A stretch of DNA of 27,069 bases from CAZQBY01 sp964540655 (GTDB lineage: Archaea; Altiarchaeota; Altiarchaeia; JAFGQM01): positions 1 through 27,069 of the forward strand of contig CAZINR010000011.1 of NCBI GenBank assembly GCA_964540655.1, given 5' to 3'. Both the position numbers and the translations under genes were made by a program. Within the stretch, counting starts at the first letter, position 1, and each line of letters opens with the position of its first letter. Under the pieces are notes generated by a model. The model was given only the letters and a program-made list of their open reading frames with translations. It ran no database searches and had not been told where the DNA came from. This document shows, piece after piece, positions 12,938-21,813 of the stretch.

Positions 12938-14407
12938 ATGCCACTGGGTGGTCTGAAGTGGAGGAGCGAGCTAGAGCCCAAAGAGTTTAAAAAGATAAAG
13001 ACTGAGGTACAGGTGCTCGGCATAGACGACGCTCCCTTCGAGAAAAGCGACAAGGATGTCAAGATTGTGGCCGTGCTGACCCGCGGGGCCAAGATGATGG
13101 ACGGGGTCTTCCACTCGCGCATCAAAAAGGACGGCCTGGACGCCACCGACAAGATAGTCCAGCTGGTCAAGGACATAAAGCGCGACAACGTGCGCGCCAT
13201 ACTCCTGAACGGAGTCACATACGGCGGGTTCAACACCGTGGACATACAGCGCGTCTACGATGAGACCGGAACCCCGGTCATAGTCTCCATGCAGAAGCGA
13301 CCGGACCATGCCGCAATACACAAGGCCCTCAGGAACCTCGAGGACAGCGAGCTGCGGAAGAAGATGATAGGCGCGGCCGGGAAGATACACGAGGTGGAAC
13401 TGGAGGGGGGTAAGAAGGCCTACATGCAGACCGCAGGCATAAAAAAGAAGGATGCGGAGGAGATAATAAAGCTCACCACGATCAACGGCCTGGTCCCGGA
13501 GCCGATAAGGGCGGCGCATATGATAGCCAAGGGGGCGTACACTGAGATGCCTCCGGAAGAAAGGAGCGATGACTGGCTGCATGTGAAGGCTTACAACTAC
13601 GTGAAAGAGAAGCACCATCACGTCAGGAAACTGAAGAGAAAGTACTTCCCGGGCATAGCGGGGGAGATAGTAAGCTTTCTTTTCGCCCTGCTCATAGCCT
13701 GGCTGGTGATACAGGGGCTGGGCTGGGTGCTGGGAACGTCTTCTCCGCTGGTGGTCATAGAGTCCGAATCCATGCAGCACCCCGGCAACTGGCAGCAGTG
13801 GCACTTCGACAACAATTTGAATCCCGACACCTATCCCTTCGGAGGAGGGATGAGCATCGGGGACATAATAGTGGTCAAGGGCGACAACCCTAGGGACCTG
13901 CAGGTGGGAGAGGTGCTGCTATACACAAAGTACGACAACCGCGTCATAGGCGGCGAGCCGGTGATACATAGAATAGTGGGGATAGTGGATGTCAGGAGCG
14001 GCGAGGTCACTACGACGGGCGCAGTGACCTACAAAGACGGGATGATATTCACGCCATGCAGCCGCACCACGGGGTATTCCATGGACGAGATAGAGGGGGT
14101 GTACTCCGCGGATGCCATAAACAGGGTCTTCCCCGGGATAAGGGATGAGCTGGACGACTACAGGCTGTTCATAACCAAAGGCGACAATCCTCAGAACAAC
14201 CAGTACGAGGACCAGTGCAAGTTCGGCAACTCGCCGCTGATATCCTATCCGGTCCACGAGAGACTGGCGATAGGCAACTCCAAGGTGGACATACCGTACC
14301 TGGGCTACGTCAAGCTGGGACTTGTCTGCGGCTACCGCGCCCTCACTGGCAGCGTGTGCAGCTGCAGGTGCTGGTGGGCGGCCGACCACCCCAACTGCTG
14401 CAAATGA
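12938..14407 (+). CDS. DUF99 domain fused to an archaeal/ER-type signal peptidase I
   Basis: Residues 1-200 are a complete DUF99 domain (endonuclease V-like superfamily, function unsettled): VLGIDDAPF, VLTRGAKMMDGVF, DGLDAT, LNGVTYGGFNTVDI, GTPVIVSMQKRPD, GLVPEPIRAAHMIA. After a basic linker a transmembrane helix (about 239-262) leads to a type I signal peptidase. Its nucleophile is Ser278 in ESESMQHP and its ER-type histidine is His344 in PVIHRIVG, with SIGDIIVVKG and FITKGDNPQNN around them. The C-terminus is rich in Cys and Trp (CSCRCWW). The frame is open throughout with no stop or shift at the joint. An internal ATG near 13547 could start a separate peptidase. DUF99 lies in the cytoplasm and the peptidase outside, joined by one helix. 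Confidence 0.85.
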   Translation: MPLGGLKWRSELEPKEFKKIKTEVQVLGIDDAPFEKSDKDVKIVAVLTRGAKMMDGVFHSRIKKDGLDATDKIVQLVKDIKRDNVRAILLNGVTYGGFNTVDIQRVYDETGTPVIVSMQKRPDHAAIHKALRNLEDSELRKKMIGAAGKIHEVELEGGKKAYMQTAGIKKKDAEEIIKLTTINGLVPEPIRAAHMIAKGAYTEMPPEERSDDWLHVKAYNYVKEKHHHVRKLKRKYFPGIAGEIVSFLFALLIAWLVIQGLGWVLGTSSPLVVIESESMQHPGNWQQWHFDNNLNPDTYPFGGGMSIGDIIVVKGDNPRDLQVGEVLLYTKYDNRVIGGEPVIHRIVGIVDVRSGEVTTTGAVTYKDGMIFTPCSRTTGYSMDEIEGVYSADAINRVFPGIRDELDDYRLFITKGDNPQNNQYEDQCKFGNSPLISYPVHERLAIGNSKVDIPYLGYVKLGLVCGYRALTGSVCSCRCWWAADHPNCCK

Positions 14408-14799
14408 AGAAATCAACTGTCACCGCGGACTCGGCCGTAATAGAGAACGGGAAGATTTTGCTCATCAAGAGGAAGCACGGCCCCTTCAAGGGCAGATGGG
14501 CCCTCCCCGGCGGACACGTCGATTACGACGAGAGGGTCGAGGATGCCGCAGTGAGGGAGGCCAAGGAGGAAACGGGACTGGATGTCGTTCCTGAGAGAAT
14601 CCTGGGCGTCTATTCCGACCCCGGCAGGGACCCGAGGGGCCATTACATCACAATCGCTTACCTATGCTCCGCCAAGAAGGGGCAGCCGGAGCCGGGAGAC
14701 GACGCAGCTGAGACGTGGTGGTGGCCGCTGGACGATTTGCCCGAGATGGCCTTCGACCACGCGAAGATAATCGAAGACGCGAAAAAGGCGTCAAAGTAA
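14404..14799 (+). CDS. Nudix hydrolase, ADP-ribose pyrophosphatase-like
   Basis: A 131-aa Nudix protein. The Nudix box is complete: GGHVDYDERVEDAAVREAKE followed by ETGLDV gives the G-x5-E-x7-RE-x2-EE-x-G pattern that binds magnesium. WALPGGHV precedes it, and GVYSDPGRDPRGHYIT follows; the latter resembles archaeal ADP-ribose pyrophosphatases more than 8-oxo-dGTPases. WWWPLDDLPEMAFDH is the usual C-terminal helix. The ATG overlaps the stop of the signal peptidase fusion (ATGA). Substrate preference is inferred. Confidence 0.9.
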   Translation: MKKSTVTADSAVIENGKILLIKRKHGPFKGRWALPGGHVDYDERVEDAAVREAKEETGLDVVPERILGVYSDPGRDPRGHYITIAYLCSAKKGQPEPGDDAAETWWWPLDDLPEMAFDHAKIIEDAKKASK

Positions 14800-14800
14800 C

Positions 14801-14814
14801 CTTTTTATTTATTG
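14801..14814 (+). promoter_or_regulatory. TATA-like box for the pcn-priL-priS cluster
   Basis: CTTTTTATTTATTG stands in the 49-base gap between the Nudix gene and pcn. Counting about 25 bases gives an mRNA start near 14830 and a leader of roughly 19 bases. A GGGGGA run before the pcn ATG could act as a weak ribosome-binding site. Confidence 0.5.
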
Positions 14815-14848
14815 ACCCATTAAATTCGCGCAAATTTGGGGGAACGAG

Positions 14849-15583
14849 ATGCTGAAATTAACAATATCTGACACCAGCTCATGGAAGAGGAGCGTGGACG
14901 CCATAGCTGCCCTGATAGACGAAGGCACCTTTGAGTTCACTGAAAACGAGATGGTTTTGAAGGCCATGGACCCATCGCAGATAGCGATGGTCGACTTCGA
15001 GATGCCCAAGAAGGCCTTCAAGGCTTATGAAGTCAAGGAAAAGCAGAGCGTGGGGATAGATTTTTCCGAACTCTCCAGGGTCATGCGCAGGGCGCACGCA
15101 GAGGACAAGGTTCACATAGAGCTCAAGGCCAACAAGCTGGAGATAATATTTGAGGGGAAAACCAAAAGGAAGTTCCTCCTCCCGGTGATAGACGCCACCG
15201 CGCATCCTAACAAGCCGAAGATAGAGTTCGACGTGGACGTCAAGATGCCTTCCAACGATTTCAAGGAGACGCTCGCCGACGTGGAGCTGGTGAGCAACTA
15301 CGTCGTCTTCGAGGCCGATGCCAAGGGGATGAAGATATCCTCGGAGAGCGAGAGCGGCAAGGCGGAGGTAGACATGCCCAAGGACGCGCTCCTGGAGCTG
15401 AAGGCCAAGCAGGCCGCCAGGGCCATGTTCCCGCTGGAGTACCTGAAGAACATGACGCGGAACACGGATGTCGCGACTGTCATAAAGATAAACCTCAAGA
15501 AGGACAATCCCCTGGAGATGAGCTATTCCATAGGGGAGGGCAGCGTCACATACTTCTTGGCTCCGAGGATAGAGAATCCCTAA
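14849..15583 (+). CDS. pcn: DNA polymerase sliding clamp (PCNA)
   Basis: Ring-shaped clamp that holds polymerases, Fen1, ligase and other replication proteins on DNA. The 244-aa length is typical. Visible family segments are FEFTENEMVLKAMDPSQIAM (the loop-rich start of the first domain), a basic stretch near residues 70-80, the interdomain region around 115-130, and the C-terminal signature SVTYFLAPRIENP that lines the PIP-box pocket. It has its own TATA-like box and heads a cluster with both primase subunits, a grouping that suggests shared expression during replication. Confidence 0.97.
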   Translation: MLKLTISDTSSWKRSVDAIAALIDEGTFEFTENEMVLKAMDPSQIAMVDFEMPKKAFKAYEVKEKQSVGIDFSELSRVMRRAHAEDKVHIELKANKLEIIFEGKTKRKFLLPVIDATAHPNKPKIEFDVDVKMPSNDFKETLADVELVSNYVVFEADAKGMKISSESESGKAEVDMPKDALLELKAKQAARAMFPLEYLKNMTRNTDVATVIKINLKKDNPLEMSYSIGEGSVTYFLAPRIENP

Positions 15584-15619
15584 GCGCCCAAACGCCCTCG
15601 AGGCGGCAGGATAATCAAA

Positions 15620-16581
15620 ATGCAGTACTATCCGTTTCTGACCAGCGAGAAGGATAGGCTGAGGTCTATCGGCGTCAAGCTGGACGAGATTCCGGAGCAC
15701 CCCGTGTACTCCGTAGCCCTGGAGAACGCGGCCAAGAGCATAGAGGGCGACGGCGAGGAGCCGGAGGACCGGGACTTTGCCATCGTCGAATTTACCCTCG
15801 AGAAGATACTCCTCTCCATACTGGACGACCGGAAGGTGAGCGAGTCGTACGCCGAGAGGAAATCCGACGAGTATCGCGAGGCGCTGGAGAAGGAGAGCCT
15901 GACCTACCTGATAAAAGTGGCAAGGGAGGACTTCGGGATGGATTTGAAGACCGAAGATTCCCTGCGCCTGGATTTCATAGACTTCCTGAAGAACAAGCCC
16001 GATTTCCTGAAACTGTCCCAGATGAACATGCTTAAGGGATACGTCCAGGTCACCAAACGGCAGCTCGCCTGGATTCTCAAGGGCGCGATAAAGAATCGCA
16101 TACTCGACAGCATACCCGAAAAACAGAAGTTCCCCGAAGGCATCGAGAAGGTGGCCAAGAGGCTCAAGGGCAAGACCTTCGTCGCCCGCAAGAGGCCTGA
16201 GAGGCCCAGCATAGAGCGTCTCACCGAAAGGGCTCTGCCGCCGTGCATGCAGGACATAATCTCGGCACTGGAGGCAGGGACCNNNNNNNNNNCGCCAACC
16301 ACAATGCGCACTTCGTCATGGTGACCTTCCTCCACGGGCTCAAACTGGACGAGGACTCGATACTGGAGGTGTTCCGGCGCTCGCCCAAATTCAAGGAGAA
16401 GACGGCCCGCTACCAGGTGAGGTTCTCCAAAGAAAGAGGCTACACGTGCCCGGCCTGCAAGTCGATAAAAGAGTACGGCCTCTGCCCGGCCGATTGCCCG
16501 AGGGGGCATCCGGTCTCAAACTATTTCCTCTTTTTGAAGAACCCATCGGCGCATCCGCGCGCGCAGGATAAGAAGACATGA
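15620..16581 (+). CDS. priL: DNA primase large subunit PriL (interrupted by assembly gap)
   Basis: Iron-sulphur subunit that regulates the primase and helps initiate RNA primers. The N-terminal helical part runs from MQYYPFLTSEKDRLRSIGV. The Fe-S domain has LPPCMQDIISALEAG before the gap and HFVMVTFLHGLKLDED, YQVRFS, YTCPACKSIKEYGLC and DCPRGHP after it, giving the expected cysteines. The ten Ns at 16283-16292 split the frame: upstream codons end exactly at the gap, and downstream the frame needs a gap length of 2 modulo 3. By alignment with the motif, only about two or three codons are missing. The gene is almost certainly intact in the organism. The stop overlaps priS by ATGA. Confidence 0.93.
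16283..16292. other. Assembly gap (ten Ns)
   Basis: A run of exactly ten Ns, the usual placeholder for a scaffold join of unknown length. It falls in the conserved Fe-S domain of priL and creates an artificial frameshift. Confidence 0.99.
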
Positions 16582-17660
16582 CCGACAACCGCATACTGCA
16601 GACAAGGATATGGCTGAAGAGCCTCTTCTCGGACTACTATTCCGGGCTGAGCAAGGTGCCGGAGGTCCCGGAGCTGGGCAGCAGGGAGTTCGGATTCGGC
16701 TCTTTCTCCAAGAAGATAGTGGTCAGGCACAGAGCGTTCAAGGACGGGAGGGAGCTCTTGGGATATCTCAAAAAGGAGGCCCCTGCGCACGTCAACCACT
16801 CAACCGCCCGGTACGAGTTCCCGGGGGCTGACGACATGGAAGACAAGAACCGGACGGGGACCGACCTCATCTTCGACATAGACGCCGAAGACCTGAAGCT
16901 GGACCACGACCATGAGAAGGGGTGGGTGTGCGAAGAGTGCTTCTCAGCCCTTAAAGACGAGGCGAGAAAGCTGGTTGAGTTCCTCACCGACGATTTCGGC
17001 TTCGCGGAGAAGGAGCTTTCTGTGAACTTCTCCGGCTCCAGGGGTTATCACGTGAGGCTGAAGAACGAGAAGGTGCTGGAGCTGGACGATTCTTCCAGAA
17101 AGGAGATATGCAGCTATCTGAGCCTCGACATGGACATGAAAGAGCTGATATTCGAGCGGCAGGGCCGCATATTCGGGCCCAGGCCGGAGCAGCACGGCCT
17201 CAGGGGGCGGATAGCCAGGACCGTCATCCAGGCGGTCGAAGACTCCGACTGGGACAACAAAGGGAACGTGGCCGACCAGATAAGGCAGGGCAACTGGGGG
17301 GCGTTCCCCAAAGGCTACGGGCTGAAGAGGATAATGGAATACGCCAAGAAGGCGGCCGTCAAGATACCCGTGGATTCGAAGGTAACAACGGACCTGACGC
17401 ACCTGATACGCATGGTGGACACTCTCCACGGGGGCAGCAGCCTGCTCGCCAAGACTGTGAGCAGCTTGGACGATTTCCGCCCGCTGGACGACGCGGTGGT
17501 GTTCGGCAACGCGGAAAGGGGGGTCGAGTTCATCAAGAAGACCCCAGAGGTCGTCGCGAATGAGCAGACCTTCGGACCGTTCGAGAAGGGGAAGGCCAAG
17601 CTGCCTGCGCATCTGGCTGCGTATCTGGGCGCTAAGGGGAGGTGCGTTGTGAATGATTGA
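16578..17660 (+). CDS. priS: DNA primase catalytic small subunit PriS
   Basis: Catalytic subunit that makes the RNA (or DNA) primers for replication. Family motifs are a FGFGSF segment near residue 40, the catalytic acid pair in DLIFDIDAEDL (about 96-106), the zinc-binding region with DHDHEKGWVCEEC (two His and two Cys nearby) and the nucleotide-binding VNFSGSRGYHVR. The length of 360 aa is typical. Later, GRIFGPRPEQHGLRGR and the C-terminal HLAAYLGAKGRCV are unexceptional. It overlaps priL by four bases and the following HAD gene by eight, so it belongs to the pcn-priL-priS-HAD run. Confidence 0.96.
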   Translation: MTDNRILQTRIWLKSLFSDYYSGLSKVPEVPELGSREFGFGSFSKKIVVRHRAFKDGRELLGYLKKEAPAHVNHSTARYEFPGADDMEDKNRTGTDLIFDIDAEDLKLDHDHEKGWVCEECFSALKDEARKLVEFLTDDFGFAEKELSVNFSGSRGYHVRLKNEKVLELDDSSRKEICSYLSLDMDMKELIFERQGRIFGPRPEQHGLRGRIARTVIQAVEDSDWDNKGNVADQIRQGNWGAFPKGYGLKRIMEYAKKAAVKIPVDSKVTTDLTHLIRMVDTLHGGSSLLAKTVSSLDDFRPLDDAVVFGNAERGVEFIKKTPEVVANEQTFGPFEKGKAKLPAHLAAYLGAKGRCVVND

Positions 17661-18408
17661 GGGCTACATCTTCGACATGGACGGCGTAATCTGGGACGGG
17701 GACAACGCCATACCGCACGCTGCGGAGAAGATAAACAGGGTAATAGAGTCGGGCAAAGAGTATGTCTTCATGACAAACAACGCCCTGCGCTCAAGAGAGG
17801 GCTACGTGAAAAGGTTGGAAGAATTCGGAATCAAAACGGATTTGGAGCACGTGATAACCTCTTCCTATGCCGCTGGTTTGCACATCAAGAAGAGGAGTGG
17901 ACTGTCAAGCATATACGCGATGGGTAACCAGGAACTCAGAAGCGAGCTGGAGTCGATGGGGCACAGAATCGTCGAAGAGGGGGCCGATTTCGTGGTCGTT
18001 GGCCTGGACAAGGGTTTAGATTATCGCAAAGTCGATAGCGCATTTCGAAATCTCAACAAAGGGGCGGAGCTCGTAGCCTGCGCGCCCGATCTTACTTACC
18101 TGGAAGGCGGCGACATCCATATCGGCAGCGGGGCCTTCGCGCGAGCACTGGAGCTCGCCGCCGGGAAAGAGCTGACTGTCATAGGGAAGCCCAGCACCGT
18201 GATGATGGAGCTGGCGGTGGAGAGGATGGGTCTCGAATCCGGGGAGATACTGAAGGTGGGCGACAAGCCACACACGGACATCCTGGCCGCCAAGAGGGCA
18301 GGGATGAAGACTGCTTTGGTCCTCACGGGGGAAACTGATGAAAAGGCTGCAGAAGAATCCGATATCAAAGCCGATTACACAATAGAGGACTTGCGGGAAC
18401 TGCCCTGA
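17653..18408 (+). CDS. HAD-superfamily class IIA phosphatase (NagD/phosphoglycolate phosphatase-like)
   Basis: A 251-aa phosphatase. HAD motif I is FDMDGVIWDGD (nucleophile and acid-base Asp near residues 8 and 10), motif II is VFMTNNA, motif III is the Lys in TVIGKPS, and motif IV is VGDKPHTDIL. The large C2-type cap between motifs II and III (about 60-170) marks the NagD/PNPase group. Likely substrates are small sugar or glycolate phosphates, but the exact one cannot be read from the sequence. It overlaps priS by eight bases and converges on purF with a one-base gap. Confidence 0.9.
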   Translation: MIEGYIFDMDGVIWDGDNAIPHAAEKINRVIESGKEYVFMTNNALRSREGYVKRLEEFGIKTDLEHVITSSYAAGLHIKKRSGLSSIYAMGNQELRSELESMGHRIVEEGADFVVVGLDKGLDYRKVDSAFRNLNKGAELVACAPDLTYLEGGDIHIGSGAFARALELAAGKELTVIGKPSTVMMELAVERMGLESGEILKVGDKPHTDILAAKRAGMKTALVLTGETDEKAAEESDIKADYTIEDLRELP

Positions 18409-18409
18409 T

Positions 18410-19813
18410 TCAGTCGTGGTTAGTCAGCTTCATCTGCTTGGCCCGCAGGCCGCCCAGCTCGGTGGGATAATCCTCGTTCAGGCAGGCCATGCACAGATGC
18501 GTCTTGGATACCCCTATGGCTTCCACCAGGTTGTCTATGCTGTTATAAGCTATCGAATCCACGCCTATGAACTTCCCGATCTCCTCGATCGTCTTCTCGT
18601 TGGCTATGAACTGCTTGTACTGCTGCATGTCCACGCCGTAGAAGCAGGGGGCTATGATGGGCGGACAGGATATGCGCAGGTGTATCTCCTTAGCGCCGAC
18701 GGCGCGCACCAGAGAGACTATCTGCCTCATGGTGGTGCCCCTTACTATCGAGTCGTCCACAAGCACCACCCTCCTGCCCTTTATCTCCTCTTCCAGGGGT
18801 ATTATCTTGGTCCTGACTATGTGGTCCCTCTTGCTCTGGGAAGGCATTATGAAACTGCGGCCAGCATATCGGTTCCTCATCAGCGCCTCGGTGTAGGGGA
18901 TGCCGCTCTCCTCGGAGTAGCCTATGGCCGACGCGACTCCCGAGTAGGGGACTGCAGAGATTATATCGGCTTTAACAGGGAAATCCCTCGCAAGCACCCG
19001 TCCAAGCTTCTTGCGCGTGTGGTAGACGGATATGTTGTTGATTGTGGAATCGGGCCTGGAGAAATAGACGTACTCGAACATGCAGTTGGCGCGCCGGTTT
19101 ATCTTGCCTATGCGGTCGGTCTTCAGCCCCTTGCCGTTAACCCTTATGAGCTCTCCGGGCTTGACGTCCCTGACCACCTTGTCGGGTATGGTCTCGAAGG
19201 CGCAGTCCTCCGAGGCGAACGCATAACCGCCGGGAAAATCGCACATCGTCAGGGGCCTGAACCCGAACGGGTCGCGGAGTGCGTAGATTTCTTCAGGCGT
19301 CATTATGACAAGGGAGTACGAGCCGTCGAGGTGGCGCGTGGTGTTCTTTATCGCGGTGAAGAAATCCCTCTCCTTGATATATTCGTTGACTATAATCTTG
19401 GATATCACCTCGGTGTCTGCGGATGTGGAGAAGGTGTGGCCCCGCTCCACCAGCCGGTCTCTCAACTCCATAAAATTCACCAGATTGCCGTTGTGGGCTA
19501 TGGCGAACTGTATGTCCGCCCCCTTGGTTATGAACGGCTGCGCGTTGGTCAGCTCGGAGTCGCCCGCCGTCGAATACCGGACATGCCCTATGCCGAGATT
19601 GCCCTTGAGCTCACTGACAGTACGGGCATCGAAAACGTGGTTAACCAATCCCATGCCTCTCGAGAGCTCTATCTCGCCGCGGTCGGCCACAGCTATGCCG
19701 CAGGATTCCTGGCCGCGGTGCTGGAGCGCCGACAGACCGTAGTATACGTGGACCGCGCAATCTGACTTCGAGAAAATGCCATACACACCGCATTCTTCCC
19801 TAGGACCGAACAT
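18410..19813 (-). CDS. purF: Amidophosphoribosyltransferase (glutamine PRPP amidotransferase)
   Basis: First committed enzyme of purine synthesis: PRPP plus glutamine gives phosphoribosylamine. The start at 19813 gives MFGPREECGVYGIF, so processing of a seven-residue propeptide would expose Cys8, the glutaminase nucleophile. The frame is open for another 470 bases upstream, but that extension runs through the promoter region and glyA and is rejected. Glutaminase motifs include QHRGQESCG and AIAHNGNLVN. The PRPP loop is VVLVDDSIVRGTTM. Cysteines in NCMFEYVYFSRPD, SCPPIIAPC and LCMACLNED are those of the Fe-S, propeptide-bearing class of PurF. The predicted length is 467 aa. Confidence 0.96.
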   Translation of the reverse strand: MFGPREECGVYGIFSKSDCAVHVYYGLSALQHRGQESCGIAVADRGEIELSRGMGLVNHVFDARTVSELKGNLGIGHVRYSTAGDSELTNAQPFITKGADIQFAIAHNGNLVNFMELRDRLVERGHTFSTSADTEVISKIIVNEYIKERDFFTAIKNTTRHLDGSYSLVIMTPEEIYALRDPFGFRPLTMCDFPGGYAFASEDCAFETIPDKVVRDVKPGELIRVNGKGLKTDRIGKINRRANCMFEYVYFSRPDSTINNISVYHTRKKLGRVLARDFPVKADIISAVPYSGVASAIGYSEESGIPYTEALMRNRYAGRSFIMPSQSKRDHIVRTKIIPLEEEIKGRRVVLVDDSIVRGTTMRQIVSLVRAVGAKEIHLRISCPPIIAPCFYGVDMQQYKQFIANEKTIEEIGKFIGVDSIAYNSIDNLVEAIGVSKTHLCMACLNEDYPTELGGLRAKQMKLTNHD

Positions 19814-19847
19814 CGTTATTGAAGAAGTATCTATCTTGCGGAATAAC

Positions 19848-19860
19848 GCATATAAAAGAC
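19848..19860. promoter_or_regulatory. TATA-like element between divergent purF and glyA
   Basis: GCATATAAAAGAC lies about 40 bases from each start codon (purF 19813, glyA 19892). On the minus strand it reads CTTTTATATGC, a good archaeal TATA match giving a purF leader of about ten bases. On the plus strand it could serve glyA with a leader of roughly 14 bases. Further AT-rich DNA (CTTTTTTTAATTT) lies on the glyA side. Confidence 0.5.
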
Positions 19861-19891
19861 TTTTTTTAATTTCTTCCATTAAATAGCAGCC

Positions 19892-21211
19892 ATGACTAAT
19901 GAAGATGTGAAGGGTGAAGTGCCTGAAAACGTCCAGAAAGCTTATGACAGTATAGACTACTGGACAAAGAGGAGCACGGAGTGGAGGCGCGAGTGCGTGA
20001 ACCTCATAGCCAGCGAGAACGTGGTCAGTCCGGCGGTCAGAAGGGCCCTGGTCAGCGACTTCGGATGCAGGTACGCCGAGGGCAGGCCCGGGAAAAGGTA
20101 CTACCAGGGGACATGGATGTTCGACGAGGTAGAGATAATCGGGCAGGATTTGGTGAAGAAGCTGTTCGGCTGCGACAACGCGGACCTGAGCCCCCTCTCG
20201 GGCGCCAACGGGAATCTTGCGGCCCTGATGGCCCTGACTGAAAAGGGCGACACCATCATGAGCCTCTCGCTCCAGCACGGCGCCCACATAACCCAGACCA
20301 GCGTCTCCGCCGCGGGAGTGCTCGGTCTGAAGTCAGTCTATCTGCCCTTCGACGCCGAAGAGATGAACATAAAGGCTGAAGAGGCCTGCGAGAGGATAAT
20401 CGAAACCAAGCCGAAACTGGTCATCACCGCCGGCTCAATCTATCTGTTCCCGCATCCGGTGGCGGAACTGAAAGAGGCCTGCGACGAAATAGGCGCGCGC
20501 ATCATGTATGACGGCGCGCACGTCGCCGGGCTGATAGCTGGGAAGGCCTTCCCCGACCCGTTCGAGCAGGGCGCGGACGTGGTGACTTTCTCGACTCACA
20601 AGACCTTCCCGGGTCCGCAGGGGGGCATGATACTCTACAACGACTCGCTGGATGAAGACCTCAGGAAGAGGCTGCGCGAGTCAACCTTCCCGCGGCTGGT
20701 CAGCAATCACCACCTCCACCACGTCGCAGGAAAGGCCGTGGCGGCCGCCGAGATGCTGGAGTTCGGAGAAGCCTACGCGAAGCAGGTGGTTAAGAACGCG
20801 CAGAGGCTTGCGGCTTCGCTGGACGAGATGGGCATGGCAGTCATCGGAAAGAAGAAGGGTTTCACCGAATCGCACCAAGTACTGGTGGACGTGAGTGACT
20901 TCGGCGAGGGGGCCGAGGTCGCCGAGAAGCTCGAGCGCGCCAACATCATCGTCAGCAAGCAGGTCCTTCCATGGGAGGACGACTTCGAGAACCCGTCTGG
21001 GGTCAGGCTCGGGACGCAGGAGATGACCAGGGTAGGCATGTACGAGGAGGACATGGACGCAATAGCGGATTTCATCAGGCGCGTGCTGGCGGATGGCCAT
21101 AATCCGGACGAGCTCAGGAGGGAGATACTGAAGTTCAAAAAGAACTATAACACCGTCCAGTACTGCTTCGAGCCGGGGGAGGCTTACGATTATCTGGAGA
21201 ATATCAAATGA
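19892..21211 (+). CDS. glyA: Serine hydroxymethyltransferase
   Basis: PLP enzyme that interconverts serine and glycine while charging a folate or pterin one-carbon carrier. The N-terminus carries LIASENVVSPAVRRAL and RYAEGRPGKRYYQGT, the substrate and carrier region. The Schiff-base lysine is Lys237 in TFSTHKTFPGPQGG; MYDGAHVAGLIAG holds the Asp and His that bind the cofactor ring. The length of 439 aa is normal. Lying opposite purF suggests shared control of purine and one-carbon supply. The stop overlaps the AMMECR1 gene (ATGA). Confidence 0.97.
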   Translation: MTNEDVKGEVPENVQKAYDSIDYWTKRSTEWRRECVNLIASENVVSPAVRRALVSDFGCRYAEGRPGKRYYQGTWMFDEVEIIGQDLVKKLFGCDNADLSPLSGANGNLAALMALTEKGDTIMSLSLQHGAHITQTSVSAAGVLGLKSVYLPFDAEEMNIKAEEACERIIETKPKLVITAGSIYLFPHPVAELKEACDEIGARIMYDGAHVAGLIAGKAFPDPFEQGADVVTFSTHKTFPGPQGGMILYNDSLDEDLRKRLRESTFPRLVSNHHLHHVAGKAVAAAEMLEFGEAYAKQVVKNAQRLAASLDEMGMAVIGKKKGFTESHQVLVDVSDFGEGAEVAEKLERANIIVSKQVLPWEDDFENPSGVRLGTQEMTRVGMYEEDMDAIADFIRRVLADGHNPDELRREILKFKKNYNTVQYCFEPGEAYDYLENIK

Positions 21212-21813
21212 GACTCACGGACGAGCAGGGAGAGAAGGCAGTGAGCATAGCGCGCGGAGCGTTGGATGAATTTGTTGAATATAAGAGGAGACATAAGCCC
21301 GAAGACTATCCCGGCGTCTTCGATGAGAAGCGGGGGGTCTTCGTGACTCTTGAAAAGCATCCAAGCCATGAGCTGAGGGGCTGCATAGGCTTCCCCGAAC
21401 CGGTGGCGCCTCTGATAGACGCGCTGATAGATTCTGCCATATCGGCCGCGTCGAGGGACCCGCGTTTCCAGCCGGTGGAGGAAAAGGAGTTGGATGGAAT
21501 TATTGTGGAGGTATCGGTCCTTACCCCCCCCGAACCGATTGAATCCAAAGACCCGAAGGATTATCCAAGCAAGATAAAAGTGGGTAGGGACGGTCTTATT
21601 ATGAAGAAGGGTTTCGCCTCGGGATTGCTCCTGCCCCAGGTCCCTGTGGAGCATGGATGGAACGAGGAGGAGTTCCTATGCCAGACCTGCTACAAGGCCG
21701 GGCTGCCCCCGGACAGTTGGATGGAACCAGGGACTGAAGTCTATTGCTTCCAGGGCCAGGTTTGGTCGGAGAGCGAACCGAGGGGCCAGGTCGTAAAAAA
21801 GAGGCTAGATTAG
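21208..21813 (+). CDS. AMMECR1-domain protein
   Basis: A 201-aa cytosolic protein of the widely conserved AMMECR1 family, whose biochemical role is not established. The family signature LRGCIGF is at about residues 57-63, followed by the conserved AISAASRDPRFQPV. EVSVLTPPEPI and a closing KKGFASGLLLPQVPVEHGWNEEEFL/CQTCYKAGLP block are also diagnostic. It shares an ATGA overlap with glyA and its 3' end overlaps the convergent metallopeptidase gene by nine bases. Confidence 0.95.
   Translation: MRLTDEQGEKAVSIARGALDEFVEYKRRHKPEDYPGVFDEKRGVFVTLEKHPSHELRGCIGFPEPVAPLIDALIDSAISAASRDPRFQPVEEKELDGIIVEVSVLTPPEPIESKDPKDYPSKIKVGRDGLIMKKGFASGLLLPQVPVEHGWNEEEFLCQTCYKAGLPPDSWMEPGTEVYCFQGQVWSESEPRGQVVKKRLD

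Noticed and set aside
15620..16581. priL as a frameshifted pseudogene
   Set aside because: The frame change coincides exactly with a ten-N assembly placeholder and both halves keep conserved motifs, so the break is artificial.
18416..19765. Long plus-strand open frame (449 codons) opposite purF
   Set aside because: purF is certain from its motifs. The antisense frame has no recognisable domain and reflects the GC-rich codon use of the sense gene. Similar antisense frames opposite nurA, the zinc-ribbon gene, the DUF99 fusion and pcn were rejected for the same reason.
19814..20287. N-terminal extension of the purF frame
   Set aside because: It would run through the shared promoter and into glyA, and would bury the N-terminal nucleophile Cys. 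MFGPREECGVYG at 19813 is the expected start.
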